The notes: generated by a model from the sequence alone, not told the origin. Shown: positions 12,038 through 26,621, counted from the first letter of the stretch. The stretch: 64,000 bases of DNA from Coriaria nepalensis (GCA_027186245.1 CP114496.1:8706001-8770000), one strand, 5' to 3'. Program-made: numbers and translations.

Positions 12038-13254
12038 ATGAGTTTTAACGACGATTCATCAATTTCATGGCCAATGAATGATCAATTCGATCCACATTTC
12101 CAATTCGAGCAAGATTCTCCTCCATATAAGAGACCTAGAAATTCTGAAGATCAAGCAAACTCAACAAGAACCCACCTTGCGACGAATAACAAAGGCGAAA
12201 GCAACATCTTCTTCAAAACCCGGATTTGTGCCAAATACAAGCTCGGAAATTGCAAGAACGGTCCGAGTTGTAATTTTGCTCATGGAATCGAAGATATGAG
12301 GCAACCTCCACCTAATTGGCAAGAACTAGTCGGATCGTCTTCCTCTGCTGTTGCTGGTGCTTCTCGTGAGGAAGATCCCCAATCCGGAATGTTTTTGGAC
12401 GATCATACTATAATCCAGAAGATGAAACTGTGTAGGAAGTTTTATAATGGTGAAGAATGTCCTTATGGAGAAAGATGTAATTTTCTTCATGAAGATCCTT
12501 CCAAGTATAGAGAGGATCCAGGGAGGTATAGAGAGTGCTCAGTTATTAGTATCGGAACAATGGCTGGTCCAGTAGGTAATGGAAGTCGGCCCGGTTCGGG
12601 TTATTCTGAAGGTAACATTAATAAGGTTGTCAATAATGGTGGTGGCTTATTTGATGCTTCAAGAGGAGGAGAAGTAAATATGAAGCCTGTTTACTGGAGG
12701 ACTAAGTTATGCACTAAGTTTGAAACAACAGGGCATTGCCCGTTTGGTGAAAAATGTCATTTTGCTCATGGCCAAGCAGGTATTTTCAATTCCTTGTTTT
12801 TACATGAATTTTGCGGGTAAGCATATTGATCAATAGTACTCGTTTTCCTTAATCCAAAGACTGATATTATATTCCTGAAGTAAGCATTTGTATTGTTAAT
12901 TCAGATTGTAAAGTATGTGTTTGAATCATGGATGAATTAAACATTTTAGTCCACAATGTTTGAAAGTGTTCTGTTAAATTTTAAATTTTTTCATACAAAA
13001 CAGAGTTACAAGCACCAGGACGTGATGGGGAAGCTTATAGTAATGTGTCCTCTGTTTCAACAAATCATCAAGCTGTTGCTGCAATTGATGCATCTCCAAG
13101 TATTGTTTCAAATATGCTTGTAGCTGTTTCTAAAGAGGAAGGGAAGAACAAGCTGAGCTTACTCAAGGGGAAAGAACCGAAGAAGATAAATCGCATCTAT
13201 GCTGATTGGCTTGATGATGTTCCTCTTGTGCAGAATGTGCCGGGCAAAGTCTAG
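12038..13254 (+). CDS. Zinc finger CCCH protein, three fingers
   Basis: Two exons (12038-12779 and 13004-13254) give 330 residues. There are three CCCH fingers: C64-C72-C78-H82 (spacing 7-5-3), C132-C141-C147-H151 (8-5-3) and C225-C234-C240-H244 (8-5-3). A basic KRPR stretch near residue 31 could be a nuclear signal, and the C-terminus has a lysine-rich KGKEPKKINRIYADWLDD block that is conserved in this plant subgroup. The layout resembles Arabidopsis C3H12/C3H39-type proteins. CCCH fingers of this class bind RNA, so a post-transcriptional or RNA-binding role is expected, not proven. The ATG at 12038 is the first in-frame ATG; the codon eight residues earlier in an open frame is TTG. The intron falls just after the third finger and phase is kept. 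Without splicing the frame stops within about 40 bases of the donor. Confidence 0.9.
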
Positions 13255-13785
13255 AGTTGAGTCTCAAGTTCTTAGATTGGATCAGTAAAGTTTCATTTAA
13301 ATCGTTATTGGCTCAAAAGAGGTTCGTTTCTTTTTGTCTCTGCAAAGTAGGTATTGAAAATCAAGGAAATTCATTCAAAAGAAAACCATGTTCTTCTTTC
13401 TTCTCCTTATAGATGATTAGCTTATCAAATCAATTGCCTTTTTGTTTGTCATATATCTGTCACCTTTTTTCTATATTTGTATTCAATTCCAGAATTTCAT
13501 TTGATTTATTTACAGATTACCAGTCTGATCAATCAAATGAGTAGTGTATATTTCGAGAATTTTTAAGGCAGTGTTTACAATCGATCTATCTAACTGACGG
13601 CCGACAATAATTCTCGGCACTTCAGCATAACAAAAATGATAAAAACTATTAATATCACAAATTGACTATTACTAAATTGGAAGGACACGTGTCTTGACTA
13701 CAACGTCACCACCATAATCAATGCGTCATCGCCACCTCCACCTTCATCTTCAAACCTTCTCTATGGCGAAAAGGTCAATAAAGCC

Positions 13786-16270
<2,485 letters not shown>

Positions 16271-16438
16271 TGTTATACAATGTGTTCGTATTGAATATAG
16301 ATGTCTTGTTATTGAATAGAGAGATTATATTATTCATGTCTCAATGAAAGAAAGAACATTTTTCATTAAAAAATTATAGAGGCAAAATTGTTCCAGCTTC
16401 TAATGCAATTCTAATACATAGCGCCCTAACGTCGTCAT

Positions 16439-19400
16439 TCAAAATTCTTCATCTGAACTAACGAGATCCAACTCGATCATTTTCCCACCATCCTGCTGGT
16501 TTTTCTTCACATGAAAATGGTTTAATTTCTTTCTTTTCGCATCCATTTGCTGGTTTACAGTAGGCATTTCCCTCTTCTCTGAACTTGTATGCATTTGGTT
16601 TTGCTCTGCTGAATCTTTACTTGCAGTTTTAGATTCCTTGTTTTCTGCAAATAGAATAATGGGTCAGAGGATTTTAAGGTAAGAGAGGCATAAAAAGGGT
16701 GTGTAATTTTTCTCTTGCCTGTAATCTCGGCAAGACATCTTATCCCTTGTGAGTGTGTATTTGTTGTCACTTTACCTGGATTGCTGTCATTTATGAATGC
16801 AATAGTTGCGTTTGAGTAAGCATAAATTGACATCAAAGTAAGATTTTGTGCGCACTAATCAATGTTAGTCTTAAAACTGGCATTTGAAATCATAACCGGA
16901 AACACTTTTTGCTCTATCATTGCATGTCCATCTCAGATGTTCAGTTTAGCTTAGATTAGGAATTAGTTTGGACACATCAAACTCTAGTTTGAAATGCTAA
17001 CCATAATTGACATTACCTTAAGCTATAGATGCCATATCTTAAGAGCTTAGAAATGAATTCATAGAATTCTTAGGAGTAGAGATGATGAGTACAAACCTCA
17101 ATGCCTTTTTGAGCCCTTCCACAGATAATAGTTTCTTTGGCTGTGTAGACTTTTTTAGTTGTGTTTTCTCAGATAGACGATCAACTAAGAAAATACCTTC
17201 CGATTCTCGAGAATTTCTAAACACTCTTCCGAAATTCCTGCAAAAATGATAAAAAATCATATAAAAATTGTATGTATAATATATATATGTATGTGTGATA
17301 ATATAGAACTTTGATCACCTACCCTCCCTTAAGCTCTGTTCTCATTGTTGAATATTTCTCTGATGCATTCTGTGAAGAACATGGACATGTTTTCAGTTAA
17401 CTATTACTTGCAAGAGAAGAGAGAAAGAGAGCCGTCCTTACCAATTTATGATATTTGCAGTATTTACTTATTCTGAAACATCAATGCGAAAAGGAAAAAC
17501 TATGTTATACTCTCAACAAATGAATATGAAAAAAAAGAAAAGAAAAGAGAGAAACCGAGCTCAGTCACGGATAGAGGTGTCAAAATGGGCCGGGTTTTTT
17601 GGCCCGGACTGTAGCCCGGGGGAAAACCCCGGCCCCAAGCCCGGGTTAGTCCATTTTTATATGAGCGCGGGCTTGAACAAATTTCCAAGTCCGGAGGGCC
17701 GGCCTAGCCCAGCCCGGCATACAAGCCCGGCTGGGCCCGACACGGTTGGGCCTTGCCTGAAGAAATTTAAAAAAATATATTTCTTAATTTTTTTTTAATT
17801 TTACCTCCCTTATAAAAATAGTTTTTAAATTTTCCCTCCACACTAATTTTTCTATAATATTCACTCTTTCATTATAATTTTTCCTCACATTTTCTCACAC
17901 AGACTCTCTCTCTCAATTTCTTATCTATTCTTTTAATAATCTAATTTATAATTAATCTTCATTCTTCTATAATCCATAGTTTTCTTATCATTAATCTCAA
18001 TCTCTTATCTAATCTTCTAATAGTCTAATTTATAATTAATCTTCATTCTTCTATAATCTCTAGTTTTCTTATCATTAATCTCAATCTCTTATCTAATCTT
18101 CTAATAACCTAATTTATAATTAATCTTCATTCTTCTATAATCCCTAATTTTCTTATCATTAATCTCAATCTCTTATCCTTATTCCTTGTTAGATCTCTTA
18201 TCCTTATTCCTTAATCTCAAATAATCTTTGTTACTTTAATAATAATTTATTATGAATATTTTATTTAAAAAGAGTCGGGCCAATTTTAGGTCCGTTAAGG
18301 CCTGGTCGAACCTGACCCATTTTAAGCCCGGATGGGCCCGGGATAAACCCAAAGGGCTTTCCGGCCCGGACTCGGACATACATTTTCAAAACAGACCAAA
18401 CTCAACCCAGTCCATATTTTTTAGACTAGGCCACTCTCTAAATAATGAAAAGTCCTAAAATAGCCGGGCCGGGCGGCCCATTTTGACATCTCTAAATCAC
18501 GGACCACCTAAGTCTCTCGGCTATCGTTATTATATATAATAAAGTTAAGTCAAGAAATGTACTCACTTATTTATGACCACTGTGCAAGCCGTCCCATCTT
18601 TCCTCTTCCCTTTACAAACTCCATAATCAGCTGCAACACCAACCTTCAAAATCTGATTAGCAGAATAAACACTCAAGGAAAAATCCTTTCCCTGCAACAA
18701 CAAAAAATAAAAACAATCATAAATAACTCAATCAACTACCAAATAAGACACAAAATCATTAACAAAGATTATGAACAGAACCATATATTTATATATAAAT
18801 ACCATGGTATCTTTTCGAACGGTAGAATTGAACAAGGCAAAGACAGTTCCAACTTGCTCTTTAGAATTGTTCTGATAAGCATTTCCAAAAATGAAAACAG
18901 AAGTAGTGTTTTCGTTCAACGATCCGATTTTCCAGATACAATAACTCTTCCCGGCAGAACTTGTTCGTGGGATCCCCTTTTCAGTTAGAATTCCAACTGT
19001 CGCCCAACACCCGGAAAGAGTGTCCCCATTCAACAAATTTCTAGAACAGAAAGTTAATGATATGGCTATAAAAAGTTCTATATCTTATACTTTATAGGAG
19101 GAAGAGAAATGAATTTACTTTATAGTGGGTAACCGGACAAAACGAATGTCTGAAAACCGGTCACGAAGCTCTGAAAAAGATACTGTTTGATTCCTAGGAT
19201 CCATTAGAAGTGAACAAAAGTTATATATATATATATGAATGAGGATCATAAGTAGAAGAATCTACTGTAAATCTATTGAATGTACCTTATACGCAAACCA
19301 GAAAACTTCTCAACCTCAATATGATTCAAGGTTGTTTTTGGGTTGATTTTTTTACCGGATGTATTGAACGATTTAGGTTCATAATCTTCCAAGCAGTCTT

Positions 19401-19704
19401 TAACTGCATTTCTGAATACAGACATATCGACTGGCCCGGTCCGTTTTGGTGATCCATGGTCTGATAGATGACCTGCAAAATTTTAGGGAAAATTAGGGAC
19501 AACCCACTACCTAATTTCTTTAATACAAACAAAATTCAATCTTCTTCATGTTTGAGTACTGATTAAAAGTATCCACAAACCACACCAGAAGTGAAAAAGG
19601 AAGGAACCTGATAAATGAGAGGGAGAAGCAGGAGGAGTTTCAGTCACTCTGTCTTGAAGAGAGAGGAGGAGATCCAGATCATCTTCTTCGTGCTTGCTGC
19701 TCAT
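16439..19704 (-). CDS. MCM10: Minichromosome maintenance protein 10 (replication factor)
   Basis: Ten exons on the minus strand (19704-19608, 19472-19286, 19193-19119, 19040-18803, 18691-18567, 17472-17442, 17369-17323, 17237-17097, 16783-16719, 16644-16439) close in phase to 403 residues, near the length of Arabidopsis MCM10. The N-terminus begins MSSKHEEDDLDLLLSLQDR and is followed by the conserved SPKRTGPVDMSVFR segment, an OB-fold region (about residues 80-198) and a zinc finger C225-C235-C246-H249. The tail is lysine-rich and ends in an acidic SSDEEF. MCM10 binds CMG helicase, DNA polymerase alpha and single-stranded DNA during origin firing. The intron splitting the zinc finger (17473-18566) carries a hAT-like insertion. 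The last intron appears to use a GC donor (16718-16717). Start codon lies 446 bases from that of the divergent reductase gene. Confidence 0.92.
17572..18495. mobile_element. Non-autonomous hAT-like DNA transposon in MCM10 intron 5
   Basis: The block starts tagaggtgtcaaaatgggcc and ends with the matching inverted end (ggcccattttgacatctcta). It is flanked by gtcacgga on the left (17564-17571) and atcacgga on the right (18496-18503), an 8-bp target duplication with one mismatch. Short ends of this sequence and 8-bp duplications are hallmarks of hAT elements. Subterminal regions are dense in gggcc/ggccc repeats, which hAT transposases often bind. The middle is AT-rich and has no transposase frame, so the copy would need a transposase from elsewhere. 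It is confined to the intron and leaves MCM10 splice sites intact. Confidence 0.82.
17911..18178. repeat. 84-bp tandem repeat, about 3.2 copies, inside the hAT element
   Basis: Copies start at 17911, 17995 and 18079, with a partial fourth from 18163. Each begins tctcaat(c/t)tcttatct and ends ttcttatcattaa. Copies 2 and 3 differ at only a few positions. The array forms the AT-rich core of the transposon. Confidence 0.9.
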
Positions 19705-20149
19705 GCTTTTCGATCCTGAATCAACTTAATCAGTGAAAGATGCTTTCTCGTTCAAGATCTAAGAACTGTGTTTTATTTTTTTGTTCTTCGTTCGCGCTTT
19801 ATGGAGGGAAAGTTTTTTTATTAAGGAGGGAAAAAGTGAAAACGGAAAACAAGCGAAAATACCAACGACGTCGTTAGAAAGGAAAAGTTTGGGCCGATCT
19901 TTCAGCCCAAAAAGCCCAAGGACTATAACCCTTTGTCTTGTTGACGATATGATTCGCAGACACCGTGTGCGACAGGCGAAGCTTACGGTGGTCTCGATCA
20001 CACTGGATTATTCGATCCGTTTTCCAAGCATAGTGTACTGAAAATGGAAGAAAGGAAGCTATTCTGGATTCTGAGAGAGAGCGAGGAAAAGTAAAACCCT
20101 CGTCTTCTTCTTCTTCTACTGAATTCCGAGTTTTTCTTCACTGCGAAAA
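19705..20149. promoter_or_regulatory. Bidirectional promoter between MCM10 and cytochrome b5 reductase
   Basis: Only 445 bases separate the two start codons. The interval holds three TGGGCY-type site II motifs (19890-19895, and reversed at 19904-19909 and 19913-19918), a perfect 12-bp palindrome aacgacgtcgtt with an ACGT core (19864-19875), and TTCGCGC at 19791-19797, one base short of an E2F consensus and 87 bases from the MCM10 start. Site II (TCP-bound) elements are frequent in plant cell-cycle and mitochondrial genes, which suits both neighbours. Function is inferred. Confidence 0.6.
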
Positions 20150-23144
20150 ATGGCGACGTTCTTCAGAAAGCTTGCTAAGGCTACTCCAATCGTCTTCTCC
20201 AATGCATCTAGGGGGCAGGAAAAGATCAACAGCAGTCATTTTAGAGTACCGTTTGGAGCAATCGCTGCTCTTTCTGGTGGAATCTCTTATTTGTACTATT
20301 ATTCCTCGCCGGATTTGGTAATTTTCTTAGTCTTTTTTTTTCTCTCTCTGGATGGTGATATTTACTTTTGGTTGTGGATAGAAAATGTGGAGCTGGAGCA
20401 CTTTAATCCGATTTCGCTCCTTTTTTTTGAGGGTGGAGGGGGGATTTTTTATGTGTGTGAGCATGTAGGTGCTGGATTTAGAAGATTTTGAGTTCTTTCT
20501 AATGGATTTTGAACTGTTTTTTTGGCAATTTGAAAAATAGGAAGTGGTTTACTCATACATTTCAATCTCAGGTTCATCTAGATGTAAGCAATGAAGAAGC
20601 AGGACCAAAAATTGGTGAGTTTCTCTCTCGCATTTCACTTCTTTTAAATTTCTTGTAAAATGATTTAGGCATGAACTAGTAGGTTTGGGTTTGGGTTCTT
20701 CTCAATAACATCTGTGAAGTGCATTTGGAGCTCCGGTTTTAACGAATCTGCTATTAATTTACTGCCCGTTGCTATAGGAAATAAGCTAAAAGATGCATTT
20801 TTGATGTATATGCAGCACTAAATCCAGATAAATGGATTGAATTCAAGTTGCAAGACACTGCACGGGTTAGCCACAATAGCCATTTATACAGGTACATGCT
20901 TTCGGCCTAAATCGCTATTTCATTTTCCCGTCTTAGTTATTGATTGAAAATGCTTGATCAAAATGCACACTGAATCATATATAATTTTCCAAAACAAAAG
21001 TTTTCAAGGTTTTCAACACAATGTCCAAATCCCTGTTTTTAAGAGTCAAATGTTTGTAAGCATAACCTTTTTGTGTTCACTTTTCCCCCACAAAATTGCA
21101 GGTTTTCATCTGATCCTTCTGTCAGGTTGGGCTTAGACGTCGCCTCATGCATCCTTGCGAGGTTCGATTTTCTATTTATCTTTCAATAATCAGTTATGTA
21201 ACTTACTGAAAGAAAAGGAAATGGAAGCTTCAAATCATTATTTTGATGCATTTTTGTACTGTAGGGCTCCAACAGGACAAGATGCAGAAGGAAAAATAAA
21301 ATTTGTTGTACGGCCGTAAGTCTTATCATTCCATTTTCAGAATGCTTAATGCGAAATATGATACTCGATAATTTCGAATTTGACGTAGTTTGAAGGTTTA
21401 AAATCTTGTACAAATTTTTGTGAAGACACGCCTTTCAACTTCCTTTACTTGTTTGCTAATCCTCCATTTAGTTATGAGGTGTATATATTTATTTTCTATA
21501 TATATCCCTTGGAAGTGAACTTTCCGTTGTGATAATATAGATGTTTTAACCAATCGTTTTGGCTGATGTTCAGGTACACTCCTATATCAGATCCTGATTC
21601 AAAAGGATACTTCGACTTACTTATTAAGGTATAGTTTCTAAGATGTTTTTTCCCTTTGCTTACCCCCTAGGAGATGTCGCTTTTGAGATGAAACACTTCA
21701 TCTATGATCTGTGAGCTGCATTATCATATATATTTCTTACATTTATTTGTAGGTGTATCCAGAAGGGAAAATGAGTCAGCATTTTGCCAGCTTAAAGCCT
21801 GGTGATGTAGTTGAAGTGAAAGGGTAATTTACCTGCCTATTACCTTCACAATTATTGTTGGCGAATATGTTTGATATAACATCCTTATTTTTTTCTGCAG
21901 CCCCATAGAAAAACTCAGATATACACCAAATATGAAGAAACATATTGGCATGGTAAGACAATATTACGGAGTCAACATGCTGAATTTAATTACAAATTTG
22001 GTCATTTTCTGCCAATGTCTCCTTCTATGACATTACTATCTTAGAATTAAACATTATATGAAGTTTTGATACTATGTAAGTGTGAGGTCCATATTAGCAA
22101 CAAAAGTGAATACATTAATGCTACATGAAGATCTCAAGTAAATTGTACTCCGCGCATGCAGATTGCTGGTGGCACAGGCATCACTCCAATGCTTCAGGTC
22201 ATTGAAGCTATACTGAAAAATCCAGATGACAATACACAGGTCAGAAATAAGCTGATCTTATTACATTGCCAATTCACAACTTTTTTGTCTTCCTGATAAA
22301 TGCCAATATTAAGGCTAAGTAGGTAATTTTGAAATATAGTTAAGCATAAACAAGCGGAATAACAATATCTCCCGACACTCCATCCACTCTGTAGAAGGTG
22401 ATACTTGATCTGTAGCATAACTAATATATTAATCATGGCTTGAGCTTTGCTTTCACTTCATACAGGTATCACTCCTCTATGGTAATGTCTCTCCAGATGA
22501 CATATTACTTAAGCAGAAATTTGACATTCTTGCCGCAAGTCACCCAAATTTGAAGGTACACTATTTCTTTTCGCTTAAGATCATTGTCAACTGGTTAAAA
22601 CTTAGATGTCCGTCTCTCATCTAAGTTTCAAAAATATTGATAAAGATACTTATCCCAGGTTTTCTACACTGTTGATAATCCCACTAAGAGCTGGAATGGA
22701 GGGAAAGGCTATGTATCAAAGGATATGGCCTTGAAAGGATTACCTGCTCCCGGAAATGACACTTTAATCCTTGTGAGTGTTAACCCTCATTATCCATTCT
22801 GTTTATGCAATATGTTGGAAGAAGGAAAAACATAAAAGAAGATTAGAAGAATAAGGCCTTATGCTTTTTACTACAAATTCAAACATATTTTTGCTTATCA
22901 TTTGAGTTGGATTCAGGTATGCGGTCCTCCCGGACTGATGAAACATGTATCGGGCGAAAAAGCCAAAGATTGGACTCAAGGAGAGGTAAACAAGGCCTCT
23001 TCCCCCTTTTTTTTTTCTTTTTTTTCCATTTTCTTAGAACATTTATTTATTTATCCTATTTTCTCTTTACTGGCGGCCTTGTTGCAGGTCTCTGGCATCC
23101 TCAAGGATCTTGGATATACCGAAGAAATGGTCTACAAATTCTGA
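20150..23144 (+). CDS. CBR2: NADH-cytochrome b5 reductase-like protein, mitochondrial type
   Basis: Thirteen exons (20150-20317, 20572-20614, 20816-20891, 21102-21161, 21265-21315, 21574-21628, 21753-21823, 21901-21952, 22162-22239, 22466-22555, 22659-22772, 22917-22985, 23088-23144) join in phase to give 327 residues, one short of the Arabidopsis mitochondrial homologue as I recall it. The basic N-terminus looks like a mitochondrial presequence and is followed by a hydrophobic anchor ([17 protein letters not shown], about residues 36-52). The FAD-binding motif RPYTPIS is near residue 132, the NAD-binding GGTGITPM at 195-202 and CGPPG at 288-292. The protein ends in KF. The enzyme passes electrons from NADH through FAD to cytochrome b5 or a similar acceptor at the mitochondrial membranes. 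All key motifs are intact and all introns are GT-AG. Confidence 0.93.
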
Positions 23145-23578
23145 TTTTCTAATTTTTATTTTTTGGTGAATTAATTAAATTAAATTAATAAATAAAAAAA
23201 GCCTTCATAGAAAGGGGCTGTACTTACAAAAAAGTCCGAGCTTAAATTTTAATTTTTGAAATGTTGTATGCAATTAATTAGCCGAAATAACTTGTGAGCA
23301 ACCAAAAACATAAGATTGAGTTCTTTTTCTAATTTTCCCTTTTCCTTGTAACTTCAGAAATGATTATGTTATTTTCATATATTATCAAATTTATTTTTTA
23401 TTAAATTTATTGATCTTATATATATTCTTCAAATTATTTATTATATTAAATTTTATAATTATAATTAATTAATCAATTTATTTCGATATTTTATATTATT
23501 ATATTATCATATTTTATAATAATGGTCCCTCTTTCTACCTAATTGATCGGCTTATGTTACATAATATAAAATTTCTTT

Positions 23579-23579
<1 letters not shown>

Positions 23580-23631
<52 letters not shown>

Positions 23632-23638
23632 ATAAAAT
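23580..23638. repeat. Poly-A followed by (TA)n microsatellite
   Basis: A run of about 17 A residues continues into about 20 TA dinucleotides, between the reductase gene and the next CCCH gene. Confidence 0.9.
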
Positions 23639-23732
23639 ATTCGTAAGGTCTTAAAATTACAAAACAGAGCCACGTCCTTTCTCCCTCTTTCTCCGTATCA
23701 GTGTCTCTACGGTCACTCCCTCCTGTCGTGTG

Positions 23733-25955
23733 ATGCAAACTGAAGGTAAGAAAGAAGACATTGATGATTGAACCCTCATTCTTCTAGTTCTTGCTGATAT
23801 TCTTCATCCCCGTTACAGAAATGGAGGAAGATTCACTGAAGCGAAAGACGGATTGCCTCTACTTCTTGGCCTCGCCTCTCACTTGCAAGAAGGTATGGCG
23901 GCCCCTCCACTCTCTCGCATTTACCGCTATTCCTCTCTCTCTCTCTCTCTCTCTGTCTTTCTTTCTGTTCATCTTCATTTTTGTTTTCGTTTCTAAAGAA
24001 TTTATTTACTTTCTCCTCTGTGTATATTTCTCTTATATGTTTCTGCTCATTTCGTTTTTCTTTTCTTCTTTTTGAGAAATGTAGGCTTAACCACCATTTA
24101 TCGGAGGAGACTTTAGATTTCTAGGTTTTCTTACATTTCTTCCTCGATCGAGATATCTAACTTTAACTTTACATGTTACTTGGAAAGAACAGAACCGGAT
24201 TTGTATGAAAAGGGGATTGATGAATTTGGCTGAATGCATACTGAGTCTTTTTCTTTCTTGAACCATTTTCATTGTATCTGTAATCTTGAAATTTTTCAGG
24301 GGACTGATTGTGAGTATAGGCACAATGAGATTGCACGGCTTAACCCGAGGGATTGCTGGTACTGGCTGGAAGGAAACTGCCTTAATCCAACCTGTGGTTT
24401 TCGCCATCCGGTAAATGCTTGCATTCAATTTCCATTTTAGCTCTTGTTCGATATCAAGAGTAATAGTTGCCTTTTGTTTTCAGTTTCAATGGTTTTGTAA
24501 ATATTGTAATGTCAGGCTAGTGTCACAAATTCAGAACTGCATCCTAATCTTTTTTGGGAAACTTGGAAATTGATCTGATACCAATATGAGATCTTGATCT
24601 GTAGAAAAGTTTCGTACTAAAACACCCCTATGAGTCGATAAATCCTTTTCCTTTTTTTTTTTTGGTAGCCATTGGATGGCCTTGCTGAAACGTCAACTGG
24701 GTCCACCCACTGTTCCTTTCCCGTGAATAATACTACAGGTGTTCCCTGTTGTTTCTTCTTCAGCGGATTCTGCAGTAAAGGTGACAAATGCTCTTTTCTC
24801 CATGGCAATGACGGAGCTGTGCACTCTCGGAAATCTGAGAAGATAGTCCCTGCAAGTATCAATGCACTTCCATCAAAGGATGCAGTAGCTGAAAAAAATG
24901 AAAACGGATCACCACCCATAAGAAAACATCTTGATTCTCTTCCATCAAAGAATCTGATTACTGCAAAAAGTGAAAACAAACCGGCACCAAAAGAAGAGCC
25001 GCATAAGAAACCTGAAACTGCCCGAAGAGAAACAGTAGATATCAGATTCAAAGAGGATCTCCACCAAACAGTAACAAAAAGTGCTGAGCAGAGAAAATGT
25101 AATTCTTCACCCGAGTATGAAGAAGCTTCTGCTTCTGAATCTGAGTCCTTACCTCATGTGAAAGGCTCTTGTCATACTGAATCTGATTTTAGTCTAGATC
25201 AGGGCTCAGAGGGGCTAATGGTTAACCATATCGAGCCAGTGGAAAGTTGGGAAGCAACCCTAGGATTTGATGAGTCCAAGTTTCTTGAACATCAAAAAAT
25301 GAAGAGAAACTGTGTGGTGTACGATTTTAAAGACCCATTTGAGTATAAATCCATGTTCCATAATCATTCAAGGGAGGAAGTGTTCTATCCTTCATCATCT
25401 AGGACGAGAAAGCTAGTGCGAATAGAACGAGGAATGGGTGGCCAGAAGAGAAGGGATCTTCGAGATCATCTGAAGAAACGGAGGTTAACTAATAACAGTA
25501 ACTGTCCAATCAAATTTAGTGGTAGAATCCAGGAAAGGAATCTAGCACGGAGTTTGAATCAGAGGCTGCATGGAAGATCGAACTATATTGAATCAATCAG
25601 AGAGAATGCAATTCTTTCAAATGCGGCTACTAACCAACATGGGCTGTTTAGGCATTTAAGGCAGTCTATTCCAAGGGAACATAGTAAAAGGAGTGTATCT
25701 AGACTGAAATTCATTTTCTCTAGATCTTCAAGGATGCTAGATCTTTCACGGGATCATAAGAGAACGGTTAAGAAATTACTTTGTACTTTTACAGGACCGA
25801 AAACACTTGATCAGATCAAGGAAGAGAAGAGAAGAACAGACGAAAATGCGGAGCTTTTGGGTAGACCGAAAAGATTTTTATCTGCTGATTTTGAGGGACC
25901 AAAACCATTGAGTGAAATCCTCGAGGAGAAGAAGAAAGTTGAAAGTGGTAATTGA
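23733..25955 (+). CDS. Zinc finger CCCH protein, C3H17-like
   Basis: Four exons (23733-23745, 23819-23892, 24300-24410, 24669-25955) give 494 residues. Three CCCH fingers fill the N-terminus: C17-C27-C33-H37 (spacing 9-5-3), C48-C56-C61-H65 (7-4-3) and C93-C101-C107-H111 (7-5-3). The segment with NPRDCWYWLEGNCLNP is very typical of plant C3H17-type proteins and related animal ZC3H11A-like proteins. The long remainder is polar and disordered, with a basic KKRRLT patch and two copies of an F-x-GPK-x-L-x-x-I-x-EEK motif at the end. An RNA-binding, possibly nuclear mRNA-handling role is expected from the family. The first coding exon is only 13 bases (MQTE). Translation could start instead at 23821, which would remove five residues and no domain. 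An overlapping antisense open frame at 24617-25051 is a by-product. Confidence 0.88.
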
Positions 25956-26600
25956 AATGAGTGGCATTTTCTTTCCTTGTTCTAGAAGCAATGCTATCTT
26001 AACTACCGATGGATAGAGTTTTAACTGAGTAGAGGGCTATTTTCTGGTTTTTTGTTGAGAGAATCTATATACGAACTTGGAGAGAAACGTGTTCTGTTAC
26101 TGAACTTGTGTTGATTACACTGTAAAAGTCTAGGAACTAAAAAGTTCATGTCTACATTTTGCTGAGTGTTGTTCATGTCTCCACATTTTAGCCTTTCGTT
26201 CTTTTAGCTTTTTTATCGTGAGAACGGAATCGGGTAGATTTAATTTATCATATACCGATCGATTGTACTATGTAAGTAAAAACAATTGCTTTCCCAAACA
26301 TCACGTAAACAAACAATAGCACTTTTCACACCCACAAGTCCTAACCTAAAATAAGGTCAACTTATTCTATTTCTGCCGCATCCAAGTGACAAAACTACTA
26401 CTACTACAAAAAAAAAAAAAAAGAAGGTAAATTTTTAATTTGAGTGGACTTTTTACGTGTAATAGAATACAACATGGTGGATTTCTGAGTGAAAAGATTT
26501 CTCCAAAAATTTTAACCACAAAAATGGATCATATGGATGTCTAATATTTATACTTTATAACTCATGCGCTCTCTTCCCATATATTCTTCAATTTGTCATT
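25956..26600. other. 3' UTR and spacer
   Basis: Trailer of the CCCH gene and promoter of the next gene. It contains a run of A near 26407-26423. No further gene seen. Confidence 0.5.
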
Positions 26601-26621
26601 CCCCCCCCCCCCCCCCCCCCC
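26601..26621. repeat. Poly-C tract, 21 bases
   Basis: An uninterrupted run of 21 C lies about 137 bases before the start codon of the small gene at 26758, probably in its promoter or leader. G/C homopolymers this long are rare in AT-rich plant DNA and the exact length may be unstable or a sequencing estimate. Confidence 0.85.

Noticed and set aside
16555..16836. Unspliced reading of the MCM10 3' end
   Set aside because: It keeps the GC-AG intron and yields a C-terminus unlike the acidic MCM10 tail.
17448..17798. Plus-strand frame rich in Gly and Pro
   Set aside because: It is the GGGCC-rich end of the hAT-like element read as protein.
24617..25051. 144-residue minus-strand frame
   Set aside because: It lies antisense to the last exon of the CCCH gene and has no family match.
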